The notes below the pieces were generated by a model. That model did no database searches. It had not been told where the DNA came from and saw only the letters and a list, made by a program, of their open reading frames with translations. A DNA stretch of 64,000 nt from Calamus simplicifolius (lineage: Eukaryota; Streptophyta; Magnoliopsida; Arecales; Arecaceae), in the NCBI GenBank assembly GCA_900491605.1, contig UESW01004625.1, positions 506,906 through 570,905 on the forward strand, read 5' to 3'. Shown piece by piece: positions 21,590 to 33,200 of this stretch (within the stretch, counting starts at the first letter, position 1; the number at the start of each line of letters is the position of its first letter). The translations under genes and the position numbers were made by a program.

Positions 21590-23633
21590 CCTTTTGAAAG
21601 CTTTAATGATTCAACAAAGATGATTAATCAAAGATCTTCAAGAGCACTCACGTATTTAAAATAGAGCTTTCTTTCTTTCTCACTGAATAGTCTGGATGTA
21701 TGCAATGAATCACTATAATGTTCACCTCTCTTTTTCTTCTTCTTCTACATAGCTATTTAAAGCATTTGATCTGCAAAAATATCTGTTAGACTTAATCAAA
21801 ATTAATGAAAAGTAAAATGGAAAGAAAAGATAACTGTTAAAAATATTTTCCTTGAGCATTGAATGAACTTGTTTTCATTTGGAGGAAGAACTCTGCCATT
21901 TTATCAAAGGACCAAAAGTCAGTTAGCTGAAAATAGAATTCAGATATATAGAGAGAGAGAGAGAGAAAGAGAGCACATCCAAGTGAAGTGGAGATGGGTC
22001 ATTAGTTGATTGGAGTTTGATTCCAGTTAACTAATTCAAGGAGAAGTTCGGCCAAAGTAACCATATGCATTCAATAGCTAGCTGAACTACGAGTTTAGTT
22101 AGCTATTTTCATAGTGAGCGCGGCTAAAGAGGAGTTCTGCTTTCCATAAGCTAGCTGAAGAAAGACTTCAGTTAGCTACAATCAGATATCACACGGCCAG
22201 AGGAGGAATTCTGCAAAGTGTTAGTTAGCTATTCCAATATTCCACACGGCCAGGAGAGAAGTTATACAAAGTGATAGTTAGCTAGACCAAAGGTCCAGTT
22301 AGCTATTCCAATATTCCACACGGCTAGGAGAGAAGTTCTGCAAAGTGATAGTTAGCTGGACCAAAGGTCCAGTTAGCTATTCCAATATTCTACATGGCCA
22401 TGAGAGAGAGAGATACAGACCTTTAGTTAGCTGGACCCAAGGTCCAGTTAACTATTTCCATATTCCATGTGGCAAGAGGAGATGAGAAACAAACCATCTA
22501 TTAGCTAGACCCAAGGTCCAGTTAGCTGTTTCAATATTTCACACGGTCATGATGGATGTTCAGGCCAAAAATAGTAAGCTGGAGTTTAACTCCAATTAAC
22601 TAAGCTCAAGAAACCCATGACAAGATAAAGAATTTCAGCCCATTAGCTAGCTAGACTAGGAGTTTAGTTAGCTATCTTCATAAAGCATTCGGTCAAGACA
22701 GCTTCTGCAGCATTTGCTAGTTAGCTGGACTAAAAGTCCAATTAACTATCTCAATCATGCACATGGCTAGAAGAAGTTTCAGGATCCATAGCTAGCTGGC
22801 CAGTTAGCTAAAATAAAAAATTGTTCGGCTAAGAGCAATGTGCAGAAAATGTTAGTTAGCTGGAAGCCAATTCCAATTAACTAAAAAAAGGACAGTTCGA
22901 TCAAGAGCAATTGTAGGGTAAAACTAGTTAGCCGGATCAGCAATCCAGTTAACTATTTTGAAAATCCAAACAGCCATGAAAGCTTGTAGGGAAAAAATAG
23001 CTAGCTGAAAACCTAAACCAGTTAGCTTGTTTTTAATTTCACACAATTTTGGAATGCAGGCAACATTTAATGGAATTTACAGAAATGCCACTGATAGCCT
23101 TCAATGGAATTTACAGGATTACCATTGACTGCATTTTGTGGGATTTATAGGATTGCCATGCAATGCTTTGAAAAATAAATTTACATGATAAATCATCAAA
23201 TATAGATTTAGTCATTTGAGAAATAAATGATCAAACATTGAAGAACCATGATAAAATATTTGGACTTGATAAAGTATTTGAAATACAAATCCATTAGCTC
23301 ATTTGAAAATATTTTTCTTGCTATAAGAAACAATACAAGAGTTCATGCAAAGATAGTTTTAGTCATTTGTAAAACAAATATGTTGAGATACCTTTGAAGC
23401 AAAAGTCCATTTGAAAAATTCATTTGCCCTTTTCCAAATATTTGGACTTGCAAAAATACAACCACATTACCTTCATTTTACCTTTGTAATACCTTTCTTT
23501 TGATTTGTAGAGTAATCCAATTCGGAGTAACATCATCTTGATGATTCACTTGAAATTTATTTAACTCAACCACAAGATCATTAGTATCATACTTAATTAT
23601 TTTGTGATCATCAAAATCAATATGAGGTCAACA
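21590..23633 (-). repeat. Copia LTR-D (truncated by CACTA-1)
   Basis: On the minus strand the LTR would start TGTTGACCTCATATTG at 23633. The following GATTTTGATGATCACAAA resembles the U3 start of the LTR at 29642 (both have ATTGATTTTGATGAT). A TTTAAATA box (~21754) and a CT-rich stretch match the layout of LTR-C. U5 is missing: the LTR is cut at 21589/21590 by CACTA-1 and nothing equivalent is found beyond its left side. The right edge directly abuts gag remnant C. Confidence 0.6.
22010..23040. repeat. Palindromic repeat cluster in U3 of LTR-D
   Basis: About a dozen imperfect units contain GTTAGCTGGACC and GGTCCAGTTAGCT. The best form the hairpin CTGGACCaaaGGTCCAG (near 22291 and 22359). Units are ~50-110 bp apart, with CACACGGCCA-type spacers. 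Confidence 0.8.
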
Positions 23634-24581
23634 GGACCTTTCTTCAATAGAGGGCATTCTGATTTAAAATGACCTAGCTTTTTACATTCATAACATATAA
23701 GGGGCTGATCTTTATTCTTTTTTTTTACTATGCTCCCCTTTCACAAATTGTCTTCTTCTTCCTTCAAATTTTTTTTGTTTCCTCATAAATTTCTTAAATT
23801 TTTGAGTGATAAGTGTCATCTCCTCATCCTCCTCACTATCACTAGTGCTTTCATCACTTTCTTCATTTAGAGTGGCACTCTTCAGTGCCATTATTCTTTT
23901 GTCTTTGACTCATCCTCATCAAGATGTTGATGCTATTGCAGCTCATGAGTCATTAATGACCCAACCAATTCTTCTAATGATAGAGTGTTGAGGTCCTTGG
24001 CTTATTGTATTGCAATGACTTTAGCCTTCCAAGACCTAGGCAAAGATCTTAAAATTTTTCCAACAAGTTCACTGTTCGTATAAGATTTTCCAAGGTATTT
24101 AGCCCATTAATGATATCGGTAAACCTTATAAACATATCAGTAATATTTTTAGTAGAATCCATTTTAAACATTTCATATTTATACACAAGCATATTTATTT
24201 TGGATTCTTTAACTTGATTACTACCCTCATGGGTAACATCTAATCTATCTCATATTTTTTTATAGAACAGCAAGTGGAAATGCGATTGAACTCATTAGTA
24301 TCCAATGAACAATATAGAACATTCATGGCTTTAGCATTGAGCTGAGCCATCTTCTTATCATGTTCATCCCATTCTATTTCTGGTTTAGAAAATTTCATCC
24401 TATTTGATCTTATTTTGGGTGTGTGAGGACCATGCAATATGATATTCCATAGATCATAGTCAAGTGCTTGGATGAAGATTTTCATTCTAGCTTTCCAATA
24501 GGTATAATTAGTGCCATTAAACAGAGGTGATCTATTTATGGATTGCCCTTCACTTAATAGAGAACTCACTTGGGCTACCAT
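23634..24581 (-). pseudogene. Copia element C: gag remnant
   Basis: It starts at the ATG at 24581 (MVAQVSSLLSEGQS), followed by PLFNGTNYTYWKARM and NAKAMNVLYCSL, the gag (UBN2/DUF4219-like) pattern of SIRE-type copia. The frame stops at 24240. Further gag, including the zinc-knuckle region (~23700-23660), is recognisable in broken frames down to 23634, where it joins LTR-D. The protease, integrase and RT expected between gag and a 3' LTR are deleted. It lies 46 bp after the primer-binding site. Confidence 0.8.
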
Positions 24582-24626
24582 GATCTTTGGCTCAAAGCTT
24601 TTTAAGGCTTAGAAACAAGAGCACCT

Positions 24627-24638
24627 GCTCTGATACCA
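24627..24638 (-). other. Primer-binding site, element C (initiator Met tRNA)
   Basis: TGGTATCAGAGC on the minus strand is complementary to the 3' end of plant initiator Met tRNA. It is two bases from the end of LTR-C. Confidence 0.85.
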
Positions 24639-24640
24639 CT

Positions 24641-26072
24641 TGTTGCTCAGATATTGTAACCCAAGAGGAGGGGGTGAATTGGTTCTTTAAAAATATTAAT
24701 TAGCAAATATGTGCCCTTTGTCAATTTCAGAATTTAATGGAAAGTGACGTGAAGTGTAGAGAGAATGTCCAAGCACCACAGAAATTTAAATCATGCAAAC
24801 ACAAATAATTTATAGTAGTTCGGTGCCAAACCCAGCACCTACATCCACTCTCCAAGAATTCCTTAAAAAAATTTACTAACCACCTTAGCCAACCTGGATA
24901 GCAACTTGTTTACGGGCACAAGGGAGCCTTACACTTAGTCTTCCAGGCTAGTCTCTTATTTTCAGGCACAAAGAAGCCTTACACTAATCTCATGGATAGA
25001 TCTCTACCCTCACAAGTTTCATCATCATGAAACTTAAACACAGAGCACAATAATATGAAGAGTGATACATGAAGCTCCTTAGATGAGTAGATATTCAAAA
25101 TAAATACTTTATAAATTTTAAAGAACACTCCACAAGATGAATTCTTCCTTGGAAGAATGAATGAAGTCTTTGATGAAGCTAGAATGCTCTTCAGGATGTG
25201 GTTGAAGCTTTAACGTTACTTCCACTGATGAAAAATTGAATGCTCTTGAAGTCGCTCACTCAATATGGCACCACTGATTTTCCCAAGTCCTCTTTCTTTC
25301 TCTCTTTTCTATTGTTTTCCCATTCCGTTGTTTCCACTCTTGTCATGAAAACACACATCAAGAGGCTATTTATAGGCAAAGCCCAAAATATAGCCGTTAG
25401 AAGATATTGATAGAGGGAAGAATTCGGCAGGCATTAAAAGCATCCATTGAAAATAAGGTGTAAGCATTTAAGCAAGCAGCAAGTTTTGAAAAATCACCCT
25501 CAAGCCGTGGAAAAAATTTGTAGTCTTTGTTAAGGTAGACGGCAGCATTAAAAGAGCAAGCGGTGAGCCTTAAAAGACAATCACCAAGCCATGGAAAAAA
25601 TTGCATTTACCAGAGAAGAATGGCGGCATTGAAGAGAGCAGGCAGCTAGTTTGAAAAAGCAACCCCAAGCCGTAGAAAAAATTTTCACTCACCAGAATGA
25701 CATCTTTGAAAGCTTGAAGATAAACTTTTTAGACAGAGAATGGCTATTTTTGAAAATGATTTTGTGTTCGTCAGAGAAAAATGGTGGCATTAAAAGTAAT
25801 AATCAGTGAGCAAGCTCCAAGTCATCGACGTTGCAGAAAAATGGTGGCATTAAAAGGTTATGGCAAGAAACAATGGAGAGACTCTTTCCCAAGAAGAGTC
25901 TCAAAAAAAAAATTTGAGAGAGACAGACTCGTTGGGTGCCCAATTGGGCGCCTAACATTGAAATATTCCTTCGTTGGGTGCCTAACGATTAGATTCTAAA
26001 AGTTGGGCGCCCAATTGGGCACCTAACTCCACTATTGCTTTAGTTGGGCGCCCAACTCCCTTTTTGTTCTAA
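24641..26072 (-). repeat. Copia LTR-C (5' LTR of element C, U3 end missing)
   Basis: On the minus strand it ends ...GAGCAACA at 24641, next to the primer site. A TATAAATA box lies at 25374-25367. U3 carries GTTGGGCGCCCAAC palindromes (25930-26055). The expected TGTTG start is absent. At ~26073 it passes straight into protease-region sequence of element B, so a deletion has fused the two. Confidence 0.75.
25930..26055. repeat. GTTGGGCGCCCAAC palindromes in U3 of LTR-C
   Basis: Perfect or near-perfect copies lie at ~26001-26014 and ~26042-26055, with degenerate ones at 25933-25985. Each unit is two inverted half-sites, GTTGGGC and GCCCAAC. Confidence 0.8.
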
Positions 26073-28028
26073 TTGCAGATAGAAGCTTTAAATAAAACTT
26101 TGAAACCTTTATCACACAGTTGGCTAATGCTAATTAAATTATGCTTTAAACCATCAACATATAAAACATTTTCAATAAAGGTGGACGGAGTTATTTGAAT
26201 TTTACCAAGGCCCATAATTTGACCTTTGCCATTGTCTCCAAAAGTAACAACTCCTCCTCTTTTATCTTCAAGGGTGATGAATTGCTCATTGTCACCCGTC
26301 ATGTGTCTTGAGTAGCCACTATCAAGATACCACTTTTTTTTTGATCTTTTAACCGCAAAATACTCCTGCAAGATAATCAAATCTTTTGTTTAGGTACCCA
26401 AGCTTTCTTGGGTCCTTCATGGTTAGTAGCAATAAATATTGTTCCTTTTGGAACCCATATTTGCTTTCCTTTAAGCGTTAAATTCTTATTAGTTTTTCTA
26501 AAATTGCATTCATAAGATTTATGTTCTTTTTTGTTGCAATGATAACATGAAACATCATTTTTGATAGGTTTCTTAATAAAGAAATTATTTACATATTTTT
26601 GTTTCATGTGATGTCTATATCCAGTCCAGCTTTATCAAATACAACTCTTTGATTGTTTAATAGTAAATTAAGTTTTTTTGAGCTATTATAAATTTATCAA
26701 CAATATTCTTATATTTATCAATTTCTTTCTTCAAATTAAGATTTTCTTCAAAAATTGATTCTTTTTCTTTCAATATTTCTTCTTTTTCAGATTTCAGATT
26801 TTTGATCTAAAAACAAGTTCATTTTTCATTTTGAGAAGATCTAAATTTTCAGTTTTCAAAGATTTATTCTTGTTTCTCAAAATCTTGAAATCACTAATTA
26901 ATTCACTGAAAGCATCATATAACTCATCAAAAGTGAAATCAACATTGGGGGTTTCGAAATTTACCTCATTATCATCGTTCGCCATGAAGCAAATGTTTGC
27001 AACTTCTTTTTGATTTTCTTCGGATGAAGATTCTTCACTATCACTCCATATTGCAACATAGGCCTTCTTCTTCTTCTTGTAACCCTTCTTTAGTTGAGGA
27101 CATTCAGATCGAAAATGCTCCAACTTCTTACATTCATAACATGTCAAGGGTTCTTTTTCTTTATCTTTATCCATTTCTTTTTTTTTTCTCCTTTTATTTT
27201 GATTCCAGATTTCCTTTTGTAGAAGGGTCTCCTTCTTTGCATAAACTTTCTAAATTTTTTTGCAAGGAGAACTGTTTCATCATCATCATCATCATCTTCA
27301 CTGCTGCTCTTCTCATTTTCTGCAGCCTTGAGAGCTATTGTTCTCTTCTTCTTGACATCTTCCTCTTGATGTTGCTTCATTGTCAATTCATGGGTCATCA
27401 AGGATCCAAGTAGCTCTTCCAAAGATAAAATGTTCAAGTCTTTGGCTTCTTAGATTGCAGTTACTTTAGCTTCCCATGTTCTTGGAAGAGATCTAAGAAT
27501 TTTGCGCACCAGTTCAGAATTAGTATAAGTTTTATCAAGACTCTTTAAACCATTTACAATATCAGTGAATCTAGTGTACATGCATGTGATTGATTCAGTT
27601 TGTTCCATGCTAAACAATTCATATTTATGCACTAGAATGCTAATTTTGAATTCTTTTACTTGATTGGTACCCTCATGGGTAACTTCTAATCTATCCCATA
27701 TTTCTTTGGCTGAAATGCAAGTAGAAATTCTGTTGAATTCATTTTCATCCAAAGAACAATATAAGACATTCATGGCTTTGGCATTAAACTGAGCCATTTT
27801 CCTATCGTTCTCATTCCAATTCCTTTCGGGCTTAGGAACAATAGAACCATCTATCATGTGTGTAGGTGTGCTAGGTCCATTAATAATGACACTCCACAAT
27901 TCATAATCTAAAGCTTGAATGAAAATCCTTATTGTTTCTTTCCAATATGAATAGTTAGTGCCACTAAACAAAGGTGGCCTATTGGTGGATTGACCTTCAG
28001 AAAAGGATGATCCAGCTTGAGCTGCCAT
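26073..28028 (-). pseudogene. Copia element B: gag to protease, truncated
   Basis: SIRE-type gag starts at the ATG at 28028 (MAAQAGSSFSEGQS). The first 192 codons are intact, with tryptophans preserved, to a TAA at 27452-27450 that fits CAA to TAA. Later frames give an acidic/Lys linker, the zinc knuckle CYECKKLEHFRSEC (~27140), a coiled-coil stretch and a second Cys/His motif CYHCNKKEHKSYEC (~26560-26520). A protease segment follows (WYLDSGYSRHMTGDNEQF, ~26330). It breaks off at ~26073. It is colinear with element A from 48759 to about 46810. Confidence 0.88.
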
Positions 28029-28075
28029 TTGGATCTTTAGCTCTTGATTATTAGATCAAGTTTAAATGAGCACAA

Positions 28076-28087
28076 GCTCTGATAACA
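28076..28087 (-). other. Primer-binding site, element B (one mismatch)
   Basis: TGTTATCAGAGC versus the canonical TGGTATCAGAGC, two bases below the LTR edge at 28090. Confidence 0.8.
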
Positions 28088-28924
28088 ATTATTAGCTCAG
28101 ATGGCAACCCAAGAGGGGAGGGGGTGAATTGGGTTCTTTAAAAAATTTAACACTTTGAAAATAATTTGCTTGATGTGAAAGTGCCCAAGTAAAGTGAATT
28201 AATAAAAGCTAAGCACAATATGATAAACAGAGAGAGACAAATGTATGACAAACACACAAAGATTTATAGTGGTTTGGTGTTAGCCACACCTACGTCCACT
28301 CCCAAGCAACTCTTGGGTCCACACTATAATCCCCTGATTACAGTTGAGTTGTTTTACAAGATCACAACTCAAACTTATTGTTTTACACAGGGTCACAATG
28401 AACCCAGCCGATTTTCACAGGTTCACTAGCATAAAACCTTTACCCAAGCTAAACTTAGCTTGTCCCGAGGTAAACTACCTCAACTAATTCAATCCCCCTG
28501 ATTGAATTAGCAAATAACAATTCAAAATAAAGTTTACAATTCAAAAGCTCCTTAATTAAGCAAATAAACAATGCAAATAGATAGGGATTAGAAAAGCCAG
28601 ATTGAAGCAATCTGGATGTGAGCTTTTCTTCTTTTTCCTCTTCTCTTTTGAAGGGATGAACTAAGCTTCAGCTCTGATTCTTGACAGAAATTCGTTAAAG
28701 AGAATGTTGAGGAAATAGGGCTTTTGCTCTTCTTCTTCTTCTTCAAAACTTTGGAAATCCTCTGATTTTGATCCTTGAAGGCTTTGGATTTCTCTTGAAA
28801 CTCTCTTTAGATAAAAGGCGTGGACTCAAATATTTCTCTTTAAAATTTCTCTCTTTTTCACTGTATATTTTTCTTGATTTTTTCATTATTTTTCTTCCTC
28901 TTTTTCAAACGATCGGATATCCCC

Positions 28925-28932
28925 TTTATATA
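28925..28932 (-). promoter_or_regulatory. TATA box of the shared copia LTR
   Basis: TATATAAA followed by GGGG on the minus strand, ~150 bp downstream of the U3 motif array at 29081-29455. It is conserved at 49659-49652 in the other LTR. Confidence 0.6.
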
Positions 28933-29080
28933 AATTTTCAATCAGAGATTAGGTGAGAAATAGCCATTAAAATCATACTTGGATGAGTTCTCCACGCAAG
29001 AAAATAAATCCGTTAAAGAGTAGGTGAGAAAATATAGACGTTGGAGCTGATCTGTTACTTTTAAAAATCATCCTATGACA

Positions 29081-29455
29081 GGTTGGAGTCGGCTCCAACT
29101 TTTCATGTGTCGGCTCCAAATCGGGTTGCCAAAAATAGCAAAAAATAATTCAATGTGGAGTCGGCTCCCACTTTACAAAGTGTTGACTCACCGCTATCTG
29201 GAGTCGGCTTCCGATTCTAAGGTGTCGGCTCTAAGAATTGCTTCGAAAAATAGTCTCTGTAACTCAGGTTAGAGTCGGCTCAAAAAATTCATGTGTCAGC
29301 TCCAGCTTCTAAAGCAAAAAATAGTTCTCTATATCTCAGGTTGGAGTCGGCTCTCGACTGTTAGGGTGTCGGCTCCAAACCGTGCCAAAAATCCTGAACT
29401 GTTCCGATACGCTTTGGAGTCAGCTCGAGTAGGTCTTGGTGTCGGCTCTAACTTC
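29081..29455. repeat. GGAGTCGGCTCC / GTGTCGGCTCCAA composite repeats in U3
   Basis: Six units, each with GGAGTCGGCTCC or a variant, ~12 variable bases, then GTGTCGGCTCCAA or a variant. Unit spacing is ~55-75 bp. GGAG and CTCC are inverted. The same composite units occur in the other LTR (49806-50185) and inside element A at 31638-31855. Confidence 0.85.
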
Positions 29456-29642
29456 TAAATTTTTTAATAATCCATTAATATTCAATTCAAAACTAATTTT
29501 CATATACCTTTTGAATAATTAATCATTCTTAATTCCTGAAACACTTGTCAAATTTATCAGAAACACAATGAATATACTCATGGCTTTTGTTAATCATCAA
29601 AATCAATAATTGGGTTAATAATTTCTTAATAATTTCCCAACA

Positions 29643-29656
29643 ATCTCTTCCTTTTT
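29643..29656 (-). other. Polypurine tract of copia element A
   Basis: AAAAAGGAAGAGAT on the minus strand, immediately before the LTR start TGTTGG. This is the plus-strand priming site in retroelement replication. Confidence 0.8.
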
Positions 29657-30200
29657 AATGATGACAAAAACATTGAGTATATGCATAATCAATTAATGCA
29701 TAATTGTCAAAACATTCTAAATTAAGGTTAAGCTCCCCCTTAATGAGGTAGCTCCCCCTATGTTGGTGCATATATTAAGTCTATTGAAATTCTATTCCTT
29801 TTGACATTAATTCCTTTCAACATGCATATTTGAAGTACTATTCTCCCTCGTTATTTTAATTGCTTAACATGCATATACATATATCATTCTTTCATCACTT
29901 TTATGCATATACAAATACCTCTTCTCTCCCCCTTTTTCGTAATCAACAAAAAGGTTTAGAAGAAGGTTCATTAAGGCTTAAATTAACAACAACTATAGAA
30001 ATTAAGTACTTCAACATCAAACATAAGCTTAAATCAAACTTCAAAACATTCAAAATTTAATATTCATTAAATATTGAAACATTACATCAAAATGTTCATT
30101 ACATCATTCAACAAAGTATCAAAATGTTTACTTCAATATATTTCATTACTTCATTCATATAAACATTCTATTACATCAAAAAGCAAACTAAACATCAAAA
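29657..30200. other. AT-rich 3' untranslated part of copia A
   Basis: No coding potential was recognised. It lies between the env-like ORF stop at 30201 and the polypurine tract. Confidence 0.6.
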
Positions 30201-31589
30201 TCAAAATCTAAGAAGTCTCTTAAGTTTTTCTAGGATCTTTCCCATGCCACTTTCTTGAATCTTCATAAAGTCATTTAACTTTTTCTCTACCAAGGAAGCA
30301 GCAATAGTCACCTTCTCCTGTATCTTCGCATTACATTTGGAATAAATCTCAAAGTCTCCTCCAATATCCTTGATTTTATCAAAAATTTGCATTAAATCAA
30401 TCTTCAAGGCCTCCGAAGAAGTACTGAAGGATGACTCAATCTTGTTCACTTTATCTTCCAAAGAGTAATAGAGCTCTCTTATGCTCAAAAGTCTGCTATC
30501 TAACTTAATCTTCATTTTCTCTTCATGACATGCAAAAAGCTCTTTCAGCTGCTCCATTTGAATTGTAAAAAATCCAGTAGAAGTGGAAATAGTAATAGGT
30601 GCCGGTGCAGGTGGTGAAGGAACTACAGGAGGTGCTGGTGGTGGTGAAGGATGTTTCATAGAAGGTCCAGCCTTTGAAGGACCAGGCGCAGTAGCTTCAG
30701 CTGCCCTATCATCTGAGTGTCCCTTCCTCTCTCATTGTCCATTCACCTTCACAAACCCCATACGGTGCACAATTGCAATGCTAAAATAGTCCGTATGTCT
30801 AAGGTTCTTCATAGGCTCACTATCAGAAATAACTACACCTTGATTTTGAAAGGCCATGGTTAATATCATGCCATAAGGTAAAGTTGATCTTTTCTTATTA
30901 CCAGCCTCTGCCATATACCATATCATCATTCCTGCAAGATTTATAGGCTGTCCAGTTAATACACTATCCATAATCACAATGTCTCACTCCGAGACATACT
31001 CAAATCGACCAGTCTTTGGGAAAAGAATTCTACTACAAATATTGTGTAATAACCTAAGCTCCAAAGGCAATTGATTTGCCCTGATTTCCTCAAAATTAGT
31101 AACCTCACTTCCAAGCATTCTTGACAGAGCCACTGCTCTCTCACTATGTGAAGTAGCAGTTAATCCAATAACCAGAATCTCCAAAAGATTTCAAAGTATT
31201 TCCGAAGTCAAGTGAATCCTTTTTCCTCTTACATAACTTACGATTCCTCCATCTCCTCTAGATAGATTATGATAAAATTCTTTAACTAGGGCCGAATAAG
31301 TTGGAACATCAAGTGAACAAACCTTCTCCCATCCTAACTCCTTGAGTTGCCGTCTAATAGAGAAACCCTCGGCTTCAAAGAAGTGGAAATCTACTTTTCT
31401 ACCCATTGTGATGACTCGGCCAGCTAGGGTGTCAACCTGAGGTGAAGATGGCCTTGGGATTGCACTCGGAATGGAAGCGGACGAAGTGGAGGACAAACTT
31501 GGAGAGGGCTACCGCGCCGGACGCCTCATGGTCCGTTTTCCTGTCGCCACTGGTCCACCGAATACGGATCCTCTACGTTTGGGTGCCAT
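30201..31589 (-). pseudogene. Copia A env-like third ORF (plant transposon protein domain), four in-frame stops
   Basis: One reading frame runs from the ATG at 31589 to 30201 (~463 codons) without a frameshift. It is interrupted by TAG 31511-31509 and TGA at 31193-31191, 30986-30984 and 30734-30732. The N-terminus is basic (MAPKRRGSVFGG). Next comes VDFHFFEAEGFSIRRQLKELG, with TYSALVKEFYHNL and YVRGKRIHLTSEIL, which resembles the 'putative plant transposon protein' domain (PF20167 by recall). A Pro-rich linker (SPPPAPPVVPSPPAP) and a C-terminal coiled coil (~30560-30220) follow. Its sense position after pol matches the env-like ORF of SIRE elements, but I see no convincing signal peptide or transmembrane segment. 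Role unknown. Confidence 0.78.
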
Positions 31590-31637
31590 AGGATGCTTTT
31601 GGGTTTTGGGATGAGTGGGAAAAAGTTTGGAAGAGAT

Positions 31638-31855
31638 TGGAGTCGAATGAAATGAGAAAGGTGTCGACTCTGCCCTAATAAAGTCAACCTAGGACCACTT
31701 GGAGTCGGCTCCTGCAAAGCGAGGTGTCAGCTCCAAGTCGCTAACACAGTCAGTGCCCGAAGTGGAGTCGACTCTGGAAAGGCAGGTGTTAGCTCCAAAA
31801 TCTCAAACAAAACTGGAGTCAACTCCGATAACAGAGGTGTTGGCTCCAAGACAGT
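31638..31855. repeat. LTR-type composite repeats upstream of the env-like ORF
   Basis: Four units, each with GGAGTCG(A/G)CTC or a variant, a short spacer, then GGTGTC(A/G)GCTCCAA or a variant. This is the same unit plan as the U3 array at 29081-29455. On the minus strand it lies 50-270 bp upstream of the env-like ATG at 31589. Confidence 0.85.
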
Positions 31856-32131
31856 TTCAGTGAAAAAATAAGAGTTTCAAAGAATCTGAAACTTGTCCGG
31901 AATGTCATCAAATTTTGGATAAATCAACTTTGGAATGTGATGAATCAAGGGGTTCAAATATCTAGATAGAGTTTCCTTAAAATCACAAGAGAATTTAAAA
32001 AAAATGATTGAGTTCTAGATAATCATTCCTAGGAGATTTAAAATTTATTCCAATGGATCACAGACTCCTAATTTTCCTTTAAGATAACAAAATCTCTCTT
32101 CACTTAGGGGTTTTGTAAAAATGTCAGCTAA
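31856..32131 (-). other. Copia A: end of pol and linker to env-like ORF
   Basis: Downstream of the TAA at 32134-32132 the pol frame continues as LADIFTKPL (about 32131-32105), the usual end of copia RNase H. The rest is non-coding. Confidence 0.65.
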
Positions 32132-32628
32132 TTATTCATCAGTACTAACATAATCAAGACAAATGTCATTATTAGCTACATGTTCTCTAATAAAATGATA
32201 TCTAATTTCAATGTGTTTAGTTCTTGAGTGTTGTATAGGATTTTTAGTTAAGTTTATTGCACTAGTGTTATCCCATCTAATTAGTGTTTTATGAAGTGTT
32301 ATACCATAATCTTCAAGTTGTCGCTTAATCCAAAGGATTTGAGCATAGCAACTTCCAACTGCAACATATTCAACTTCAGCAGTTGATAATGCAACCGAAT
32401 TTTGCTTTTTGCTAAACCAAGAGATTAAGTTACTTCCTAAAAATTGGCATGTACCACTTGTACTCTTTCTATCTAGTTTAGAACCAGCATAATCAAAATC
32501 AGAATATGCAATCAAATTTAATGTTGAGTCTCTAGAATACCATAATCCTACATTTTTAGTTCCATTTAGATATCTAAGTATACTTTTTACTGCAATTAAG
32601 TGAGGTTCCTTAGGTTCAGACTGATATC
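32132..32628 (-). pseudogene. Copia A RNase H, split from RT by CACTA-2
   Basis: It reads YQSEPKEPHLIAVKSILRYL, then AYSDFDYAG, STAEVEYVA, RWDNTSAI and RTKHIEIRYHFIRE, supplying the D, E, D and H residues of copia RNase H. It starts directly at the CACTA-2 insertion point. The preceding codons (...CAR) lie at 44571 on the other side. It ends at TAA 32134-32132, where Gln (CAA) would normally precede LADIFTKP. Confidence 0.92.
32626..32628. other. Target-site duplication ATC, left copy of CACTA-2
   Basis: ATC at 32626-32628 matches ATC at 44571-44573, the 3-bp duplication expected for CACTA insertion. Removing the element plus one ATC rejoins copia codons TGT GCT AGA TAT CAG on the minus strand. 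Confidence 0.9.
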
Positions 32629-32640
32629 CACTACAAGAAA

Positions 32641-33200
32641 AATAATATATTGCGATGCCCAAATGCGTTGCAATTGCATCGCTAAACATGCTATTGCGAC
32701 GCAATAGCGACGCAATGACGGCGTCGCTCAGATGTCCGTCGCAATACCCATTTGTCGCAATGCGTCGTAATATTGCGACTCTCTGCGATGCAACATTGAG
32801 TCACAATATTGCGACGCATCCAAATGCATCACTAAATTTAAAATTAATTTTTAATATTAAAAATTATTATTTAATATTGCGACGCATTAAATTGCGTCGC
32901 AATATAGCGACACATCTAGTTGCATCGTAATATTTAATAATAATATTTTTAGTATAATAGCGATGCAATTTGAGTCGCTAATGCATCGCAAATAAATTTT
33001 TTTTAAAATATTGCGACACAAGGTCATTGCGTCGCAATATTTATTAAAAATATTTTAGATATAATAGCGATGCAATTTTAGTTGCTAATGCGTCACTATT
33101 AAATTTATTTTTAAATTATTGCGAAGCCAGGTCATTGCATCGCAATATTTAATAATAATATTTTGAAAATATTAGCGATGCAATTTCAGTCGCTAATGCA
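32641..33200. repeat. CACTA-2 subterminal repeats, 3' side
   Basis: Many copies of TTGCGACGCA / TGCGTCGCAA and one-base variants, usually as inverted pairs within AT-rich DNA. They are the presumed TNPA-binding sites of this element. Confidence 0.88.

Larger units (their letters stand above)
28090..29642 (-). repeat. Copia LTR shared by element A (as 3' LTR) and element B (as 5' LTR)
   Basis: 1,553 bp, running on the minus strand from TGTTGGGAAATT to ...GAGCTAATA. It matches the LTR at 48821-50367 closely along its length. It has a polypurine tract on its upstream side (29656-29643) and a primer site with gag on its downstream side, so it serves as 3' LTR of A and 5' LTR of B. A TATATAAA box is at 28932-28925. 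Confidence 0.88.

Noticed and set aside
27144..27437. Separate small acidic/Lys-rich gene
   Set aside because: It is the linker of copia B gag, colinear with 47876-48180 in copia A.
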